This document shows positions 41,667-51,229 of a stretch of 64,000 nt of DNA, piece by piece. Position numbers and translations under genes: made by a program. The first letter of the stretch is position 1. The number at the start of each line of letters is the position of its first letter. This stretch comes from Candidatus Alcyoniella australis (GTDB lineage Bacteria > Lernaellota > Lernaellaia > JAVCCG01 > Alcyoniellaceae): the NCBI GenBank assembly GCA_030765605.1, contig JAVCCG010000059.1, forward strand, positions 1 to 64,000, read 5' to 3'. The notes beneath the pieces were generated by a model. That model had not been told where the DNA came from. It did no database searches and saw only the letters and a list, made by a program, of their open reading frames with translations.

Positions 41667-43064
41667 TTGGAACCGCCCGCAACGCCCGCGCTCGGAACGC
41701 GCCGCAGGCTGCTGTATTCCAGCGGCGAGCTGGGCCTGACCCTCACGCCCGCGGTGGTCGGCGGGTGGCTGATCTACTTCTATACCGGCGGCGAAAATCC
41801 CTCGCGGGCTCTGGTCACCACCGCGGCGCTGGGGCTGATCGTTTTCCTGTCGCGCATCGGCGAGGTCGTCTCCAATCCGCTGATCGGTTTTTATTCAGAC
41901 CGAATTCGCACTCCCTGGGGCCGCCGCGTGCCGTTCATCGCACTGGGCGCTCCGCTGCTAAGCCTGTTCTTCGTACTGCTGTGGTTCCCGCCGCACGACC
42001 ATCCGAGTTGGACCAACTCGATCTTCCTGGGCCTGGTGCTAAGCTGCTACTGGGTGGCGCATGTAGCGGTGACCGCGCCCTACTTAAGCCTGATGCCCGA
42101 GATCGTGCGCAACGCGGACGAGCGCGTAAAGACCTCGATCTGGATGGGCTACTTCGACATCCTGGGCATGGTGCTCGCCGGGGTAGGCGCCGGCCTGCTG
42201 ATTCAGCACGGCTCGGCCGGGATCGAGCTGGGGCCGCTGCGTTTGGCCGACGGCTACAAGCTCACCGGTTTGGTCGCCGGGCTGATCAGCCTCGCGGCGC
42301 TGATCGTCGCGGTGCGCTCGGTGCGCGAGAGTCCGCACGGCCCGAGCAAGGAAGTGGGCTACAGCCTGTGGCGCTCCATGGCCCAATGCTTCCGCAATCG
42401 CGGATTTACGCCGTACATCCTCGCGGCCTCGTTCTTCCGCATCGGCGTTGACACCACCGTGGCGGTGATCCCGTTTCTGGTAGTGCGCGTGGCGGGCTAC
42501 AGCGCGGGGACCGCGGGCGCGTTGCAGGCGATGATCATTCTGGGCGCGGCCGCGCAGTTTCCGCTGGTGCGCAGACTGGCCTCGCGCTTTGGTAAAAAGG
42601 CGTTGTACTGCACGGGCCTGCTAGGGTTCGGATTGCTGCTGCCGCTGATCTACTTCAGCGGCAGCAACCCGTTCCTCGGACGCGCCGTGGCCGGACTGCT
42701 CGCGGCCCTGGGCTCCGGGCCGCTGTCCCGCGGCGAGATAACGCTGATCCACTTTACGCTGGTCTTCGCCTGTTGCACGTTCTTCATTTCGACGTTCTTC
42801 GTGCTGCCGCGTGCGATCTTCGCCGAGGTGATCGACCACGACGAGAGCCTCACCGGCCTGCGACGCGAGGCGATCTACTACGGCATCGAGGGCATGAGCC
42901 ATCGGCTGGCCGCGGCGCTGACTCCGTTGATCTACACCCAGCTGATGGCCGGACTGGGTCAGACCAGCGCAAACCCGACGGGGATATTGCTCTCATTCCC
43001 CGTGGCAGGGCTGGCGCTGTTCGTCGGATTTGTTATCTTCTTGTTCTATCCGTTTCGCAGTTGA
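41667..43064 (+). CDS. MFS transporter, GPH (MFS_2) type
   Basis: A 465-aa permease with about twelve membrane helices. The start is TTG at 41667 with AGAGGA 6 nt before; no ATG fits. GPH-family features are an early YSSGELGLTLTPAVVGGWLI, the loop SNPLIGFYSDRIRTPWGRRVPF (cation/sugar symporter pattern D-R-x(3-5)-G-R-R) split across helix 2-3, and PYLSLMPEIVRNADERV. Such carriers import glycosides or related solutes with H+ or Na+. It is the first gene of a three-gene unit with a ceramidase-like and an alkaline-phosphatase-like protein, suggesting uptake or turnover of an amphipathic substrate. Confidence 0.87.
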   Translation: MEPPATPALGTRRRLLYSSGELGLTLTPAVVGGWLIYFYTGGENPSRALVTTAALGLIVFLSRIGEVVSNPLIGFYSDRIRTPWGRRVPFIALGAPLLSLFFVLLWFPPHDHPSWTNSIFLGLVLSCYWVAHVAVTAPYLSLMPEIVRNADERVKTSIWMGYFDILGMVLAGVGAGLLIQHGSAGIELGPLRLADGYKLTGLVAGLISLAALIVAVRSVRESPHGPSKEVGYSLWRSMAQCFRNRGFTPYILAASFFRIGVDTTVAVIPFLVVRVAGYSAGTAGALQAMIILGAAAQFPLVRRLASRFGKKALYCTGLLGFGLLLPLIYFSGSNPFLGRAVAGLLAALGSGPLSRGEITLIHFTLVFACCTFFISTFFVLPRAIFAEVIDHDESLTGLRREAIYYGIEGMSHRLAAALTPLIYTQLMAGLGQTSANPTGILLSFPVAGLALFVGFVIFLFYPFRS

Positions 43065-43078
43065 GGACTGGTAGGAAT

Positions 43079-44284
43079 ATGGCAAAGCGCAAAGATGAAT
43101 TCAGGGCCGGCGCGGCTGCGGTCAGGATTACGCCCACCGATCTGGGGAAATGCTACCTGGCGGGGTTCGCGCCCAACCGCATCTGCCGCGGGGTGCTCGA
43201 TCCGCTCTGGGCGCGGGCGCTTTACATCAGCGACGGCAGCACCGAGCTGGCGCTGGTGGCCTGCGACCTGATCGGCCTGAGCTGGCAGTTCGTGCAACAG
43301 ATCCGCTCGCGGATCAGCGGCATCGACCAGCACAACGTGTTGATCCACTGCACACACACGCACTCCGGGCCGGACACCATGGGATTGTGGGGCAAGGCCC
43401 TGGGCGAGCTGCCGCTGGTCTCGGGCATCGACCCGCAGTACATGGATTCGCTGTTCGACGAGATCGCCTTTGCCGTAAACAAAGCGCGGATCAACGCCCG
43501 ACCGGCAGTCGCCTACACTGCGGTCGATCGCACGGATCGCGCCGGATGGGTCGAGAACATCCGCGAACCGAATCTGATCGACGAGCAGATGACGTTGCTG
43601 CGGCTCGACGACCTCGCCGGCCGGACGATCGCCACGCTGGTCAACTTCGGCTGTCATCCCGAGACGCTGTGGGATCGCAACCACCTGCTCTCGCCGGACT
43701 ACCCCGCGCAACTGCTGACGACCGTCGAGTCGGCCCTGGGCGGAGTGGGGCTGTTCGTCTCCGGCGCCCTGGGCGGAATGGTCACCCCGGCGCTGACCGA
43801 AGACACGTCCCAGGCGCGCAGACGCGAGTTCACGGTCGAGCTGGGCACACACCTGGGACAGTGCGCGGTGGACGCGCTGCAAAAGGCGCGCAAGGTCGAC
43901 GCGCCGTCGATCGACTACCGCCGCGCGGAGCTGCTGCTGCCGTTTGAGAACAAGCTGCTGGCCTTCATGAGCAACATGGGCGTGCTCGGCGAGCGCAGGC
44001 CCGAGGGGGGACGGCTGCGTACCGAGGTCGCCGCGATCCGCCTGGGACCGCTGGGCGCAATCACCATGCCCGGCGAAACCCTGCCCGCGGTGGGGCTCGC
44101 GGCCAAGGAGCTGCTCGACTGTAAGCACAAGATGCTGTTCTCGCTTTGCAACGACGAGCTGGGCTACATCCTTCCCGAGTCGGACTTCGGCAACGGGCTC
44201 TACGAATACGAGAGCAAGATGAGCGTGGGGCCGCACACTGCGCCCGAGCTGCTTGGCGCACTGGCCAGTCTGATCGCAGACTAA
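43079..44284 (+). CDS. Neutral/alkaline ceramidase-like (PF04734) protein
   Basis: A 401-aa protein. The start is ATG 43079 (MAKRKDEFRAG), 15 bp after the transporter stop; longer readings enter the transporter. It matches the N-terminal catalytic region of neutral ceramidases: GAAAVRITPTDLGKCYLAGF, LWARALYISDGSTELALVAC, the zinc motif HCTHTHSGPDTMG, VNFGCHPETLWDRN for the next His, SPDYPAQL, and a late GETLPAVG. No signal peptide, and it lacks the long C-terminal domain of true ceramidases (about 650 aa or more). Bacterial short relatives hydrolyse amide or other bonds in unknown substrates. Function unproven. Confidence 0.8.
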   Translation: MAKRKDEFRAGAAAVRITPTDLGKCYLAGFAPNRICRGVLDPLWARALYISDGSTELALVACDLIGLSWQFVQQIRSRISGIDQHNVLIHCTHTHSGPDTMGLWGKALGELPLVSGIDPQYMDSLFDEIAFAVNKARINARPAVAYTAVDRTDRAGWVENIREPNLIDEQMTLLRLDDLAGRTIATLVNFGCHPETLWDRNHLLSPDYPAQLLTTVESALGGVGLFVSGALGGMVTPALTEDTSQARRREFTVELGTHLGQCAVDALQKARKVDAPSIDYRRAELLLPFENKLLAFMSNMGVLGERRPEGGRLRTEVAAIRLGPLGAITMPGETLPAVGLAAKELLDCKHKMLFSLCNDELGYILPESDFGNGLYEYESKMSVGPHTAPELLGALASLIAD

Positions 44285-44293
44285 ACCCCGCCC

Positions 44294-45904
44294 ATGGTCG
44301 AATCGCAGAATCAGCCTTCCGAGTCAAAGAAACTCAAGGTAATAAACCGCAAGCGTCTGCTGCTCTACCTGTGCGCGGCCGTGCTCCTGGGACTGCTCGC
44401 CTATACCCTGTTGGGCCCTGGGCGCTGGTGGCCGCCCGAGGATCACCCGGTGCGTATCGACATGGCGGGCCACTTCCTCTCTCCCGATCAGCTCGCAGGG
44501 CTCGACGCGTACTTCACGCGCGAGATCCCCAACCCGCCGCTACGGCCGATCGAGTTCGGCCCCGACCAGCAGCGCGTGCTGATGCTCGGCCTCAAAGGCA
44601 GCGACTGGCGGCTGCTCGCGCCCCAGGTGCGCGAGGGCAAGCTGCCGAACATGGAACGCATGCTGGCGGCGGGTGCCGCGGGCAACCTGCGATCAACGCT
44701 CAACGTGGTCGACCTCTCGGTCTGGGTTTCGGCAATGAGCGGACTGCCGCGGCCCGACGGGCATTACGTGGACTGGCCCGGCCCGCACATCTGGCAGATG
44801 GCCGCGCAGGGCGGCAAGCGCGTGGCGCCGCTGGCGCACCTCTCGTTCGGCGGCACGCCCTTTGAGCCCGACCGGCTGATCGAACGCCGCATCGAAGTGC
44901 CGCTGAGCGGTCCGCCGGAGTTCATGCAAGCCTATCAGCGTTGCTACGATGAACTGATCGACGTGCAACCCAAGGACTACCCGATCTTGGCCTGTCTCAG
45001 CCGCGTGCTGCCCTACGACTTGATGGCCGTGGTCTTCCGCTCGGTGCACAACGCGGCGGACGAGGCGCTCTACGACTGGGTCGATTTCCGCGCACCGCGC
45101 GAGCTACGGCCGTTCGGCGCGAACATCGTCTGGGAGATGGACGACGAGCCGCTGACCCAAGCGCAAGTCGCCTTTGACCTCCGACTGGGCGAGATAATCG
45201 ACAATCTCGATCCGGGGACCAACCTGTTGATCTGCTCCAGCCGCGGATTCCGCTTCGACGGCCAACACTGGGTCGAGGTGCGCTTCTCCCGCATAGTGCC
45301 CGACGCCCTGGGGATCGATGCGGCCCAGCTGCAGGAAGACGAGCTGACCGTACGCGCGGGACTGGGCCGCGTCTCCGCACGGATACGCTGGACCTGGATG
45401 CCGCTGACCTGGACCGACGTCGACGGCCGACAGCGGCGGGTACTGGTGCGCACCAAGTACATCGCGCTGAGCGGAACCCGCATGGCGTCCAAGGTCTGGT
45501 TCAACTCGATCGAGGATCGCCTGGCTCAGGAGCTCGGCCCGCTCTCGCAGCAAGTCGAGGTCATGCGCTGGGGTCCGCGTACGGCCTGGATCATGCCGCG
45601 CGAAGAGCGGCTGCTCGAGATCATCGCCGACTCGCGCAGCGCCGAGCGGATGGAAAACCCGTTCATGGTGACGATCAACGCCGGCGGTCAGCAGCCCGGC
45701 GCCCATGGCGTATTCCTGGCCATGGGCCCGGCGATCGAACCCGGAGCGCGGCTGCGCGACGACGCCAAGGTCGAGGATATCGCACCGACGATCCTCTACC
45801 TGCTGGGCCTACCCATCCCCCGGCAAATCAGCGGCCGCGTGCTGACCGAGGTAATCCGGCCCGAGACGTTGGCAGCGCGGCCGCCGCTGAGGGTCGGCGA
45901 TTAA
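44294..45904 (+). CDS. Membrane-anchored alkaline-phosphatase-superfamily protein, probably inactive
   Basis: A 536-aa protein with one N-terminal membrane helix (about 22-41) and a large extracytoplasmic domain. The fold is that of type I phosphodiesterase/phosphatases: VLMLGLKGSDWRLLAPQ, LPNMERMLAAGAAGNLRSTL, then NVVDLSVWVSAMSGLP, and near the end GAHGVFLAMGPAI and IAPTILYLLGLP. But key metal ligands look lost: family GLDG is GLKG here, and the usual SDHGF is ICSSRGF. The late His of AHGVF remains. It is therefore likely a binding or structural pseudoenzyme. Third gene of the transporter/ceramidase-like operon, 9 bp after its neighbour. Confidence 0.75.
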   Translation: MVESQNQPSESKKLKVINRKRLLLYLCAAVLLGLLAYTLLGPGRWWPPEDHPVRIDMAGHFLSPDQLAGLDAYFTREIPNPPLRPIEFGPDQQRVLMLGLKGSDWRLLAPQVREGKLPNMERMLAAGAAGNLRSTLNVVDLSVWVSAMSGLPRPDGHYVDWPGPHIWQMAAQGGKRVAPLAHLSFGGTPFEPDRLIERRIEVPLSGPPEFMQAYQRCYDELIDVQPKDYPILACLSRVLPYDLMAVVFRSVHNAADEALYDWVDFRAPRELRPFGANIVWEMDDEPLTQAQVAFDLRLGEIIDNLDPGTNLLICSSRGFRFDGQHWVEVRFSRIVPDALGIDAAQLQEDELTVRAGLGRVSARIRWTWMPLTWTDVDGRQRRVLVRTKYIALSGTRMASKVWFNSIEDRLAQELGPLSQQVEVMRWGPRTAWIMPREERLLEIIADSRSAERMENPFMVTINAGGQQPGAHGVFLAMGPAIEPGARLRDDAKVEDIAPTILYLLGLPIPRQISGRVLTEVIRPETLAARPPLRVGD

Positions 45905-46026
45905 TCCGCAGATCGAGCCTTGCCAAGAGTGCTGGAACGAATAAGCTATTTACAGCTAAGCAATTCTGATAAAGATAAAAAAGATCTCACGTCCCGGGCG
46001 ACTCTCGCCGGACAGGAGGGTCCACG

Positions 46027-47097
46027 ATGAACAGAAGCATTATTTACGTGCTGTTGACGCTGGTCGCGTTGGCCACGGCTCAGATCGTCTCGGCTGCAGA
46101 ACTGGGGCCCGAGGAGATCTACTTCCTCGAAGGCGATAAGTTCCTCGATCAAGGGCAATACGACCAAGCGATCGACAGTCTCGATAAGGCGATCGCGCTC
46201 AACCCGCATTACTTCATCGCGTTCCAGGCTCGCGGCAGCGCCTACTATGCCAAGGGACAGTATCAGCTTGCGGCCGCCGACTTCAGCAGAGCGATCGAGA
46301 TCGTGCCCTCCGACGCTGCCAACTACGCCTTTCGCGGCTACGCCTATTACGACCTGCAGCAGTACGACAAAGCGATCGCCGACTTTAACAAGGCGCAGCA
46401 ACTGGGCGAGACCGACGCCGCGCTGCTCGTGGCACGCGGCGGCGCGCACTACACCCAAGGCGCGCACGAGGTCGCGGTGAACGATTACAGCGACGCGCTG
46501 AGCATCGATCCGAACAACGTCCAGGCAATCAACGCCCGCGCACAAACCTACCTCGAGATGGGAAGCTTCGAGCCGGCCGCCGCCGACTTCGGCAAACAGA
46601 TCGCCATGCGACCGGTGGATCCGACCGGATACGTCGGCCGGGGAACGGCCTGGTTCGAGCTGGGACGCTTTGAGCAGTCCGCAGCAGACTTCTCCAAGGC
46701 GATCGAGCTGGCACCGAACGATCGTTCGAACTACGTCTTACGCGCCGCAGCCTATTTGGCGCAAGAGAAGTTCGCCTTGGCCGAGGCCGACCTGGACCAT
46801 GCTCTGTCGCTTGAGGCCGACGACGCCGAGGTATGCAACATGCGCGGCACGGCACGCTACTACCAAGAGAAAAAGGAGCAGGCCCTGGCCGATTTCGAGC
46901 GGGCGCTGACCCTCGACCCGGACAATGCCGACGCCCTTTGGAACAAGGCCCAGATTTGCGACGAGCTGGAGCGCGGCGACGAGGCGCTTCAGGCTTATCG
47001 CGATTTCATCAAGTCCGCGCCTCAGGATTCGGCGTACCTGGCCTCCATTGATCAGGCCAAGACGCGCGTCGCCGAGCTGGAGCAAGGCAAGGAGTAA
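46027..47097 (+). CDS. Secreted TPR protein
   Basis: A 356-aa exported protein. A GGAGGG precedes the ATG and the signal peptide MNRSIIYVLLTLVALATAQI is cleaved after SAA. The mature part is eight to nine tetratricopeptide repeats of 34 aa, each with the form A-G-Y-A-DF-KAI-L-P (e.g. QYDQAIDSLDKAIALNPHYF, QYQLAAADFSRAIEIVPSDA, KEQALADFERALTLDPDNAD). It should act as a periplasmic scaffold for protein complexes. It is a stand-alone gene followed at once by a 3'-end hairpin. Confidence 0.92.
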   Translation: MNRSIIYVLLTLVALATAQIVSAAELGPEEIYFLEGDKFLDQGQYDQAIDSLDKAIALNPHYFIAFQARGSAYYAKGQYQLAAADFSRAIEIVPSDAANYAFRGYAYYDLQQYDKAIADFNKAQQLGETDAALLVARGGAHYTQGAHEVAVNDYSDALSIDPNNVQAINARAQTYLEMGSFEPAAADFGKQIAMRPVDPTGYVGRGTAWFELGRFEQSAADFSKAIELAPNDRSNYVLRAAAYLAQEKFALAEADLDHALSLEADDAEVCNMRGTARYYQEKKEQALADFERALTLDPDNADALWNKAQICDELERGDEALQAYRDFIKSAPQDSAYLASIDQAKTRVAELEQGKE

Positions 47098-47099
47098 AA

Positions 47100-47114
47100 C
47101 CGGCTTTGAGCCGG
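47100..47114. repeat. 3'-end hairpin, CCGGC type
   Basis: CCGGC / GCCGG around loop TTTGA, 2 bp after the TPR-gene stop codon. Confidence 0.6.
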
Positions 47115-47233
47115 CACAATACTCGCGCAGTATGCCTGTCTTAATGTAACGACCCTCTCCGCAACGCGAAGAACATCGTAGGGCAGCGTGCAAGGTTCGC
47201 TAGCGTGTCATGCTGCGGCTCGAAGCCACACCA

Positions 47234-49042
47234 CTACTCCGTGCCGCTGATGGCCGCCTCCAGGTCGAGCAGGGCCTGCATCGCCTGTTCGGCGCGCTCA
47301 GTCGCGTTGCTCCGCAACTGTTCGATGCCCGCCGCCTTATCAAAGGGCAATGAGAACTGGGCGTAGTGTTTGATCTTGGGCTCGGTGCCCGAGGGGCGCA
47401 CGGTGATGCGGTCGGACAGATCCTCGCTCAGGTGGAAGGTCAGCACGTCGCCGCTGTCCCAATCCGGGTGGGACTCGACCCTGCCGCCGCTGAACTTGCG
47501 CAGCAGCGTCTGGCGGTCGGTCACTGCATGGACCGGCATCGCGCCGAGCTGTGTGGGCGGATCGTTGCGCAACGCGTCCATGATGCGTCGCATCTTCAGC
47601 GAGCCCTGGGCGCCCTCAAGGAAAATCGAGCGTTGCAGCTCGACAAACACGCCGTGCTGTCGCATCAGCTCGTCGAGTTGATCGACCAGCCCCCGACCAC
47701 GGGCTTGCAGGTGCGCGGCGCACTGGGCCAGCAGCAGTGCTGCGATCACCGCGTCCTTGTCGCGTACGAAGTCGCCCATCAGGTAGCCCAGGCTCTCCTC
47801 AAAGCCGAAGATAAAACGCGAACTGTCGTCCAGGCTGCCGATGGTCCGACCGATCCACTTGAAACCGACCAGCAAATGGTCGATCACCTCCAGGCCGTAA
47901 CCCTGGGCAATGCGCTTGACCAGATCGGTGGAAACCAGAGTCTCGATCACCACTCCGTCGGGCCTTAACGCGCCTTGCTCGCTGAGGCGGTCGAGCACGA
48001 ACCAGCACAGCAGCGCGCCGACCTGGTTGCCTTTGAGAAATACCCATTGGCCGTGATGTTTGACCGCTACGCCCAGCCGGTCGGCGTCAGGGTCCGAAGC
48101 CATGACCAGCGCCGCGCCGATGCGATCGGCCTGTTCCACCGCCAAGCCCATCGACGCGGTCTCCTCGGGATTGGGCTTGCCGCCGGGCACGCTGCTGAAC
48201 ATCGGATCGGGCACTGCCTGACGTTCGACCAAATGCAGGCCACCAAAGCCCAGTCGCTCGAGGGCCGGGACCACGGCCACCGCGCCCGCGCCGTGCAGCG
48301 GCGTATACACGAAATCGAGATCGCGCTCGTCGCACAGGTTCAGGCCGCAGACGCGATCGAGGTAGGCCTGGTCGATCTGGCTGCCCACGATCCGCACTAA
48401 TCCGGCCGTGATCGCCTGCTGCAACGGCATGCGTTCGATCTGCCGCACTGCACTGACGCACTGGATGATCCCATTATCGTCCGGCGGCACAACCTGGCCG
48501 CCGTCCGCGCCGTAGGCCTTGAAACCGTTGTCGCTCGGCGGATTGTGGCTGGCGGTGATCACCACTCCGGCCGCGGCCCGCAGCTCGCGCACGGCGAAGC
48601 TCAGCTCGGGCGTGGGCCGAAAAGAATCGAACAGGTAGGTTCTAATTTTGTGGGCCGCGAGCACCTCGGCGGTCAGCTCGGAATAGAGTCGGCTGTTGCG
48701 GCGAGTGTCGCAGGCCACGACCACCCCCTGCTCCCGCACCTGCTCGCCCTTGCTCAGCAGGTAGTCGGCCAGCCCGGCCGCGGACTCGCCGATGGTGCGC
48801 TCGTTGATCCGGTTGGGCCCCACGCCCTCAGTGCCGCGGCGGCCGCCGGTGCCGAACGGAATCTGTATGTAGAAGCAGTCATCGAGCTCGGTCCACTCGC
48901 CGCTCTGGATCAACTGTTCGATCTGCGGCCTGTACTGCTCGTACTCGGGCTGCTCGAGCCATAGTTTCAAATTTTCCAGCGTGCTCGCCAGCAACTCACC
49001 GCGCTCCTGCGCCCCAGTCGCCTGTTGCAGAAAATCGCTCAT
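47234..49042 (-). CDS. Phosphoglucomutase/phosphomannomutase
   Basis: A 602-aa alpha-D-phosphohexomutase that moves phosphate between C1 and C6 of a hexose. The phosphoserine is Ser165 in ITASHNPPSDNGFKAYG. The Mg loop is DPDADRLGVAV, the sugar loop is GFEESLGYLMG, and the phosphate-binding end is RPSGTEPKIKHY. A long N-terminal lead of ~40 residues is typical for the PgmB/Pgm-2 type group (550-600 aa). It supplies sugar-1-phosphates for glycogen or cell-envelope sugars. Last gene of the 16-kb operon, 8 bp after the HAD gene. Confidence 0.95.
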   Translation of the reverse strand: MSDFLQQATGAQERGELLASTLENLKLWLEQPEYEQYRPQIEQLIQSGEWTELDDCFYIQIPFGTGGRRGTEGVGPNRINERTIGESAAGLADYLLSKGEQVREQGVVVACDTRRNSRLYSELTAEVLAAHKIRTYLFDSFRPTPELSFAVRELRAAAGVVITASHNPPSDNGFKAYGADGGQVVPPDDNGIIQCVSAVRQIERMPLQQAITAGLVRIVGSQIDQAYLDRVCGLNLCDERDLDFVYTPLHGAGAVAVVPALERLGFGGLHLVERQAVPDPMFSSVPGGKPNPEETASMGLAVEQADRIGAALVMASDPDADRLGVAVKHHGQWVFLKGNQVGALLCWFVLDRLSEQGALRPDGVVIETLVSTDLVKRIAQGYGLEVIDHLLVGFKWIGRTIGSLDDSSRFIFGFEESLGYLMGDFVRDKDAVIAALLLAQCAAHLQARGRGLVDQLDELMRQHGVFVELQRSIFLEGAQGSLKMRRIMDALRNDPPTQLGAMPVHAVTDRQTLLRKFSGGRVESHPDWDSGDVLTFHLSEDLSDRITVRPSGTEPKIKHYAQFSLPFDKAAGIEQLRSNATERAEQAMQALLDLEAAISGTE

Positions 49043-49050
49043 GAGTATTC

Positions 49051-49755
49051 CTAACCGATGATCGTGGCAATCGCGCGTTGCACGTCGCCAAAATCATCCA
49101 GCGCCGCGTCGGCCCCTGCCGCGATCAGCTGCGCCGCGCTGTAGCTGCCCGTGGCCACTCCCACCACGCGCATGCCGTGGGCCTTGCCGCAGTCCACATC
49201 GCGCGGCGTGTCGCCGACGATCACCACACGGGGTCCCAGGCCGATGCTGCGCCCCAGCGCTCGCTCGGCGCGCTGCACCGCCAGCGGCGGCAGGTTCTCG
49301 CGCACCTCGTGGTCCGAGCCGAAGGCGCCGAAATCGAAGTAACGGTTGAGCTCGAAACGCGCGAGCTTGATCCGCGCCGTGCGCTCGTAGTTACCCGTAA
49401 CCAGCCCCAGCGCCACCGCGGGCAACGCTGCGAGCTCGTCGAGCAACGCGGGCAAGCCGGGCATCAGCAACGCCTGTTCGCTGCGCGGCATCTCATACGC
49501 CAGGTGCTCGTAATAGCGATCGCGCAGCCGGCAAAGCGTCGCGGCCTCGTCCGGCCCGAGTTCCACATTGTGCAACGCGGCCATCTCGCGGAACAGCATC
49601 GGGTCGACCTTGCCGTCGGGATGGATTCCCTCGAAGGCGTTCTCCACGCCGTAGACATCGTGAAACGCCTGGGCCATGCCGCGCATCCCGGCCCCGCCGG
49701 AGAGCATCAGCGTGGCGTCGAGGTCGAACAGCAGCAGCCGAAAATTGTCACTCAT
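49051..49755 (-). CDS. HAD-superfamily hydrolase (phosphatase-like)
   Basis: A 234-aa protein with HAD motif I LLLFDLDATLML. The nucleophile and acid Asp are both present, but the usual G of DxDGT is A. Motif II is LGLVTGNYE and motif IV VIVGDTPRDVDCGKAHGMRV. The helical cap inserted after motif I is of the phosphoglycolate-phosphatase-like C1 kind. It likely removes phosphate from a small metabolite; the neighbouring phosphohexomutase suggests sugar phosphates, but this is only context. It overlaps trkH by 4 bp. Confidence 0.88.
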   Translation of the reverse strand: MSDNFRLLLFDLDATLMLSGGAGMRGMAQAFHDVYGVENAFEGIHPDGKVDPMLFREMAALHNVELGPDEAATLCRLRDRYYEHLAYEMPRSEQALLMPGLPALLDELAALPAVALGLVTGNYERTARIKLARFELNRYFDFGAFGSDHEVRENLPPLAVQRAERALGRSIGLGPRVVIVGDTPRDVDCGKAHGMRVVGVATGSYSAAQLIAAGADAALDDFGDVQRAIATIIG

Positions 49756-51227
49756 ACGTAGCGTCTCCAGGTCGCGGGGACCAGCAGGATCAGGATCGTG
49801 TAGATCTCAAGGCGGCCCAGCAACATCAACGCGATCAGCAGCCACTTGGCAGCGGAGGGCATCCAGGCGTAGTTCTGCCCCGGACCCACCAGGCCCAAAC
49901 CCGGGCCGATGTTGCCGATGCTCGCCACCGCGGCCGAGATCGTGGTCATCGCGGCGGACGTCTCGCCCTGCAGATGCGGCTCGAGCATTATCCCCAGCAG
50001 CACGGTGGAGACCACGAACAGCGCGACGTAGAGGAAGAAGAAATTCCACACTCCGCGCATCGTCTCGCGGGGCACTGCGCGCCGGCCGAACTTGACCGGG
50101 TTGACCGCCCGCGGGTGCAGCAGTTGAAACAGCTCCTGGTAGGCGTGCTTGGTCAGCAGGATGAACCGCGCGACCTTCATGCCGCCGGCGGTGCTGCCCG
50201 CGCTGCCGCCGACGAACATCAGGAACAGCAGGAACACCTGCAGGAAGCTCGGCCAGGTGCCGAAGTCTGCGGTGGAAAATCCGGTGGTGGAGAGGATCGT
50301 CGGCACCTGGAACACGGCCAGGCGAAAGCTCTGGGCCACCGAGATCGTAGTGGTCAACCACAGTCCGGCCCAGATGAAAATCACGGCCAGCGCAAAGATC
50401 GCCAAATAGACCCGCAGCTCGGTATCGCGCAACACGCGGCGAAACTTGCCCTTGAGCATCAGGTAGTGCAGCGCGAAGTTGATCCCGGCAAGAACCATGA
50501 ACACGCTGACCACGTACTGGATGAACGGCCCGTAGTCACCGATGCTGCCGTTGCGCGTGGAGAAGCCGCCGGTGGCCATGGTGGCAAAGGCGTGACAGAT
50601 CGCCTCGAACAGGTTCATGCCGCCGAGCATCAGCAGTCCGGCCTCGAGCACCGTCAGCAGCGCGTAGACGCCCCACAACGCCTTGGCGGTCTGGGCGATG
50701 CGCGGAGTGAGTTTATCGGCGCTGGGTCCGGGAACCTCGGCGCGATAGAGCTGCATCCCGCCGATGCCCAGCAGCGGCAGGATCGTGATCGAGAGCACGA
50801 TGATCCCCATCCCGCCCAGCCAGTGGGTCAGCGCGCGCCAGAAGAGAATCGCATGATCGACGGTCTCGACGTCGGTGAGGATGCTCGCCCCGGTGGTGGT
50901 GAACCCCGAGGCGCACTCGAACACCGCGTCGGTCCAGCTGGTCATCGCACCGCTGAGGTAAAACGGCAGCGCGCCGAGCAGGCAGGCCAGCACCCAGGCG
51001 AAGGCCACCAGCGCGATGCCGTCGCGCTGAGCGATCTCCTTGGGCGCGGAGCGCAGCGGCAAAATCAACACCGCGCCGAGCACCACGGCGATCCCCGCGC
51101 TGAGCGCAAAGCTCAGGGCGCTGTCCAGCTCGCCGTAGATCAGCCCGACAACCATCGGCGCGAGCATGCAGCAGCCGAGGATCACGGCGAATGCTCCGAG
51201 CGTCCGCAGTACGACCCTGATGTGCAT
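49752..51227 (-). CDS. trkH: Trk-type potassium uptake protein TrkH
   Basis: A 491-aa K+ channel-like transporter with the fourfold pore-loop plan. The four filter segments are readable: [36 protein letters not shown] and [10 protein letters not shown], each centred on the filter Gly. The first half also has [20 protein letters not shown] and the central HALRRVL-like linker is [15 protein letters not shown]. It works with the cytosolic TrkA, encoded immediately upstream with 2 bp between, which gates it through NAD(H)/ATP binding. Confidence 0.95.
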   Translation of the reverse strand: MHIRVVLRTLGAFAVILGCCMLAPMVVGLIYGELDSALSFALSAGIAVVLGAVLILPLRSAPKEIAQRDGIALVAFAWVLACLLGALPFYLSGAMTSWTDAVFECASGFTTTGASILTDVETVDHAILFWRALTHWLGGMGIIVLSITILPLLGIGGMQLYRAEVPGPSADKLTPRIAQTAKALWGVYALLTVLEAGLLMLGGMNLFEAICHAFATMATGGFSTRNGSIGDYGPFIQYVVSVFMVLAGINFALHYLMLKGKFRRVLRDTELRVYLAIFALAVIFIWAGLWLTTTISVAQSFRLAVFQVPTILSTTGFSTADFGTWPSFLQVFLLFLMFVGGSAGSTAGGMKVARFILLTKHAYQELFQLLHPRAVNPVKFGRRAVPRETMRGVWNFFFLYVALFVVSTVLLGIMLEPHLQGETSAAMTTISAAVASIGNIGPGLGLVGPGQNYAWMPSAAKWLLIALMLLGRLEIYTILILLVPATWRRYV

Positions 51228-51229
51228 GA

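Noticed and set aside
42773-43078. N-terminal extension of the ceramidase-like protein
   Set aside because: It lies in another frame of the transporter gene; the AGGA plus ATG at 43079 is a better start.
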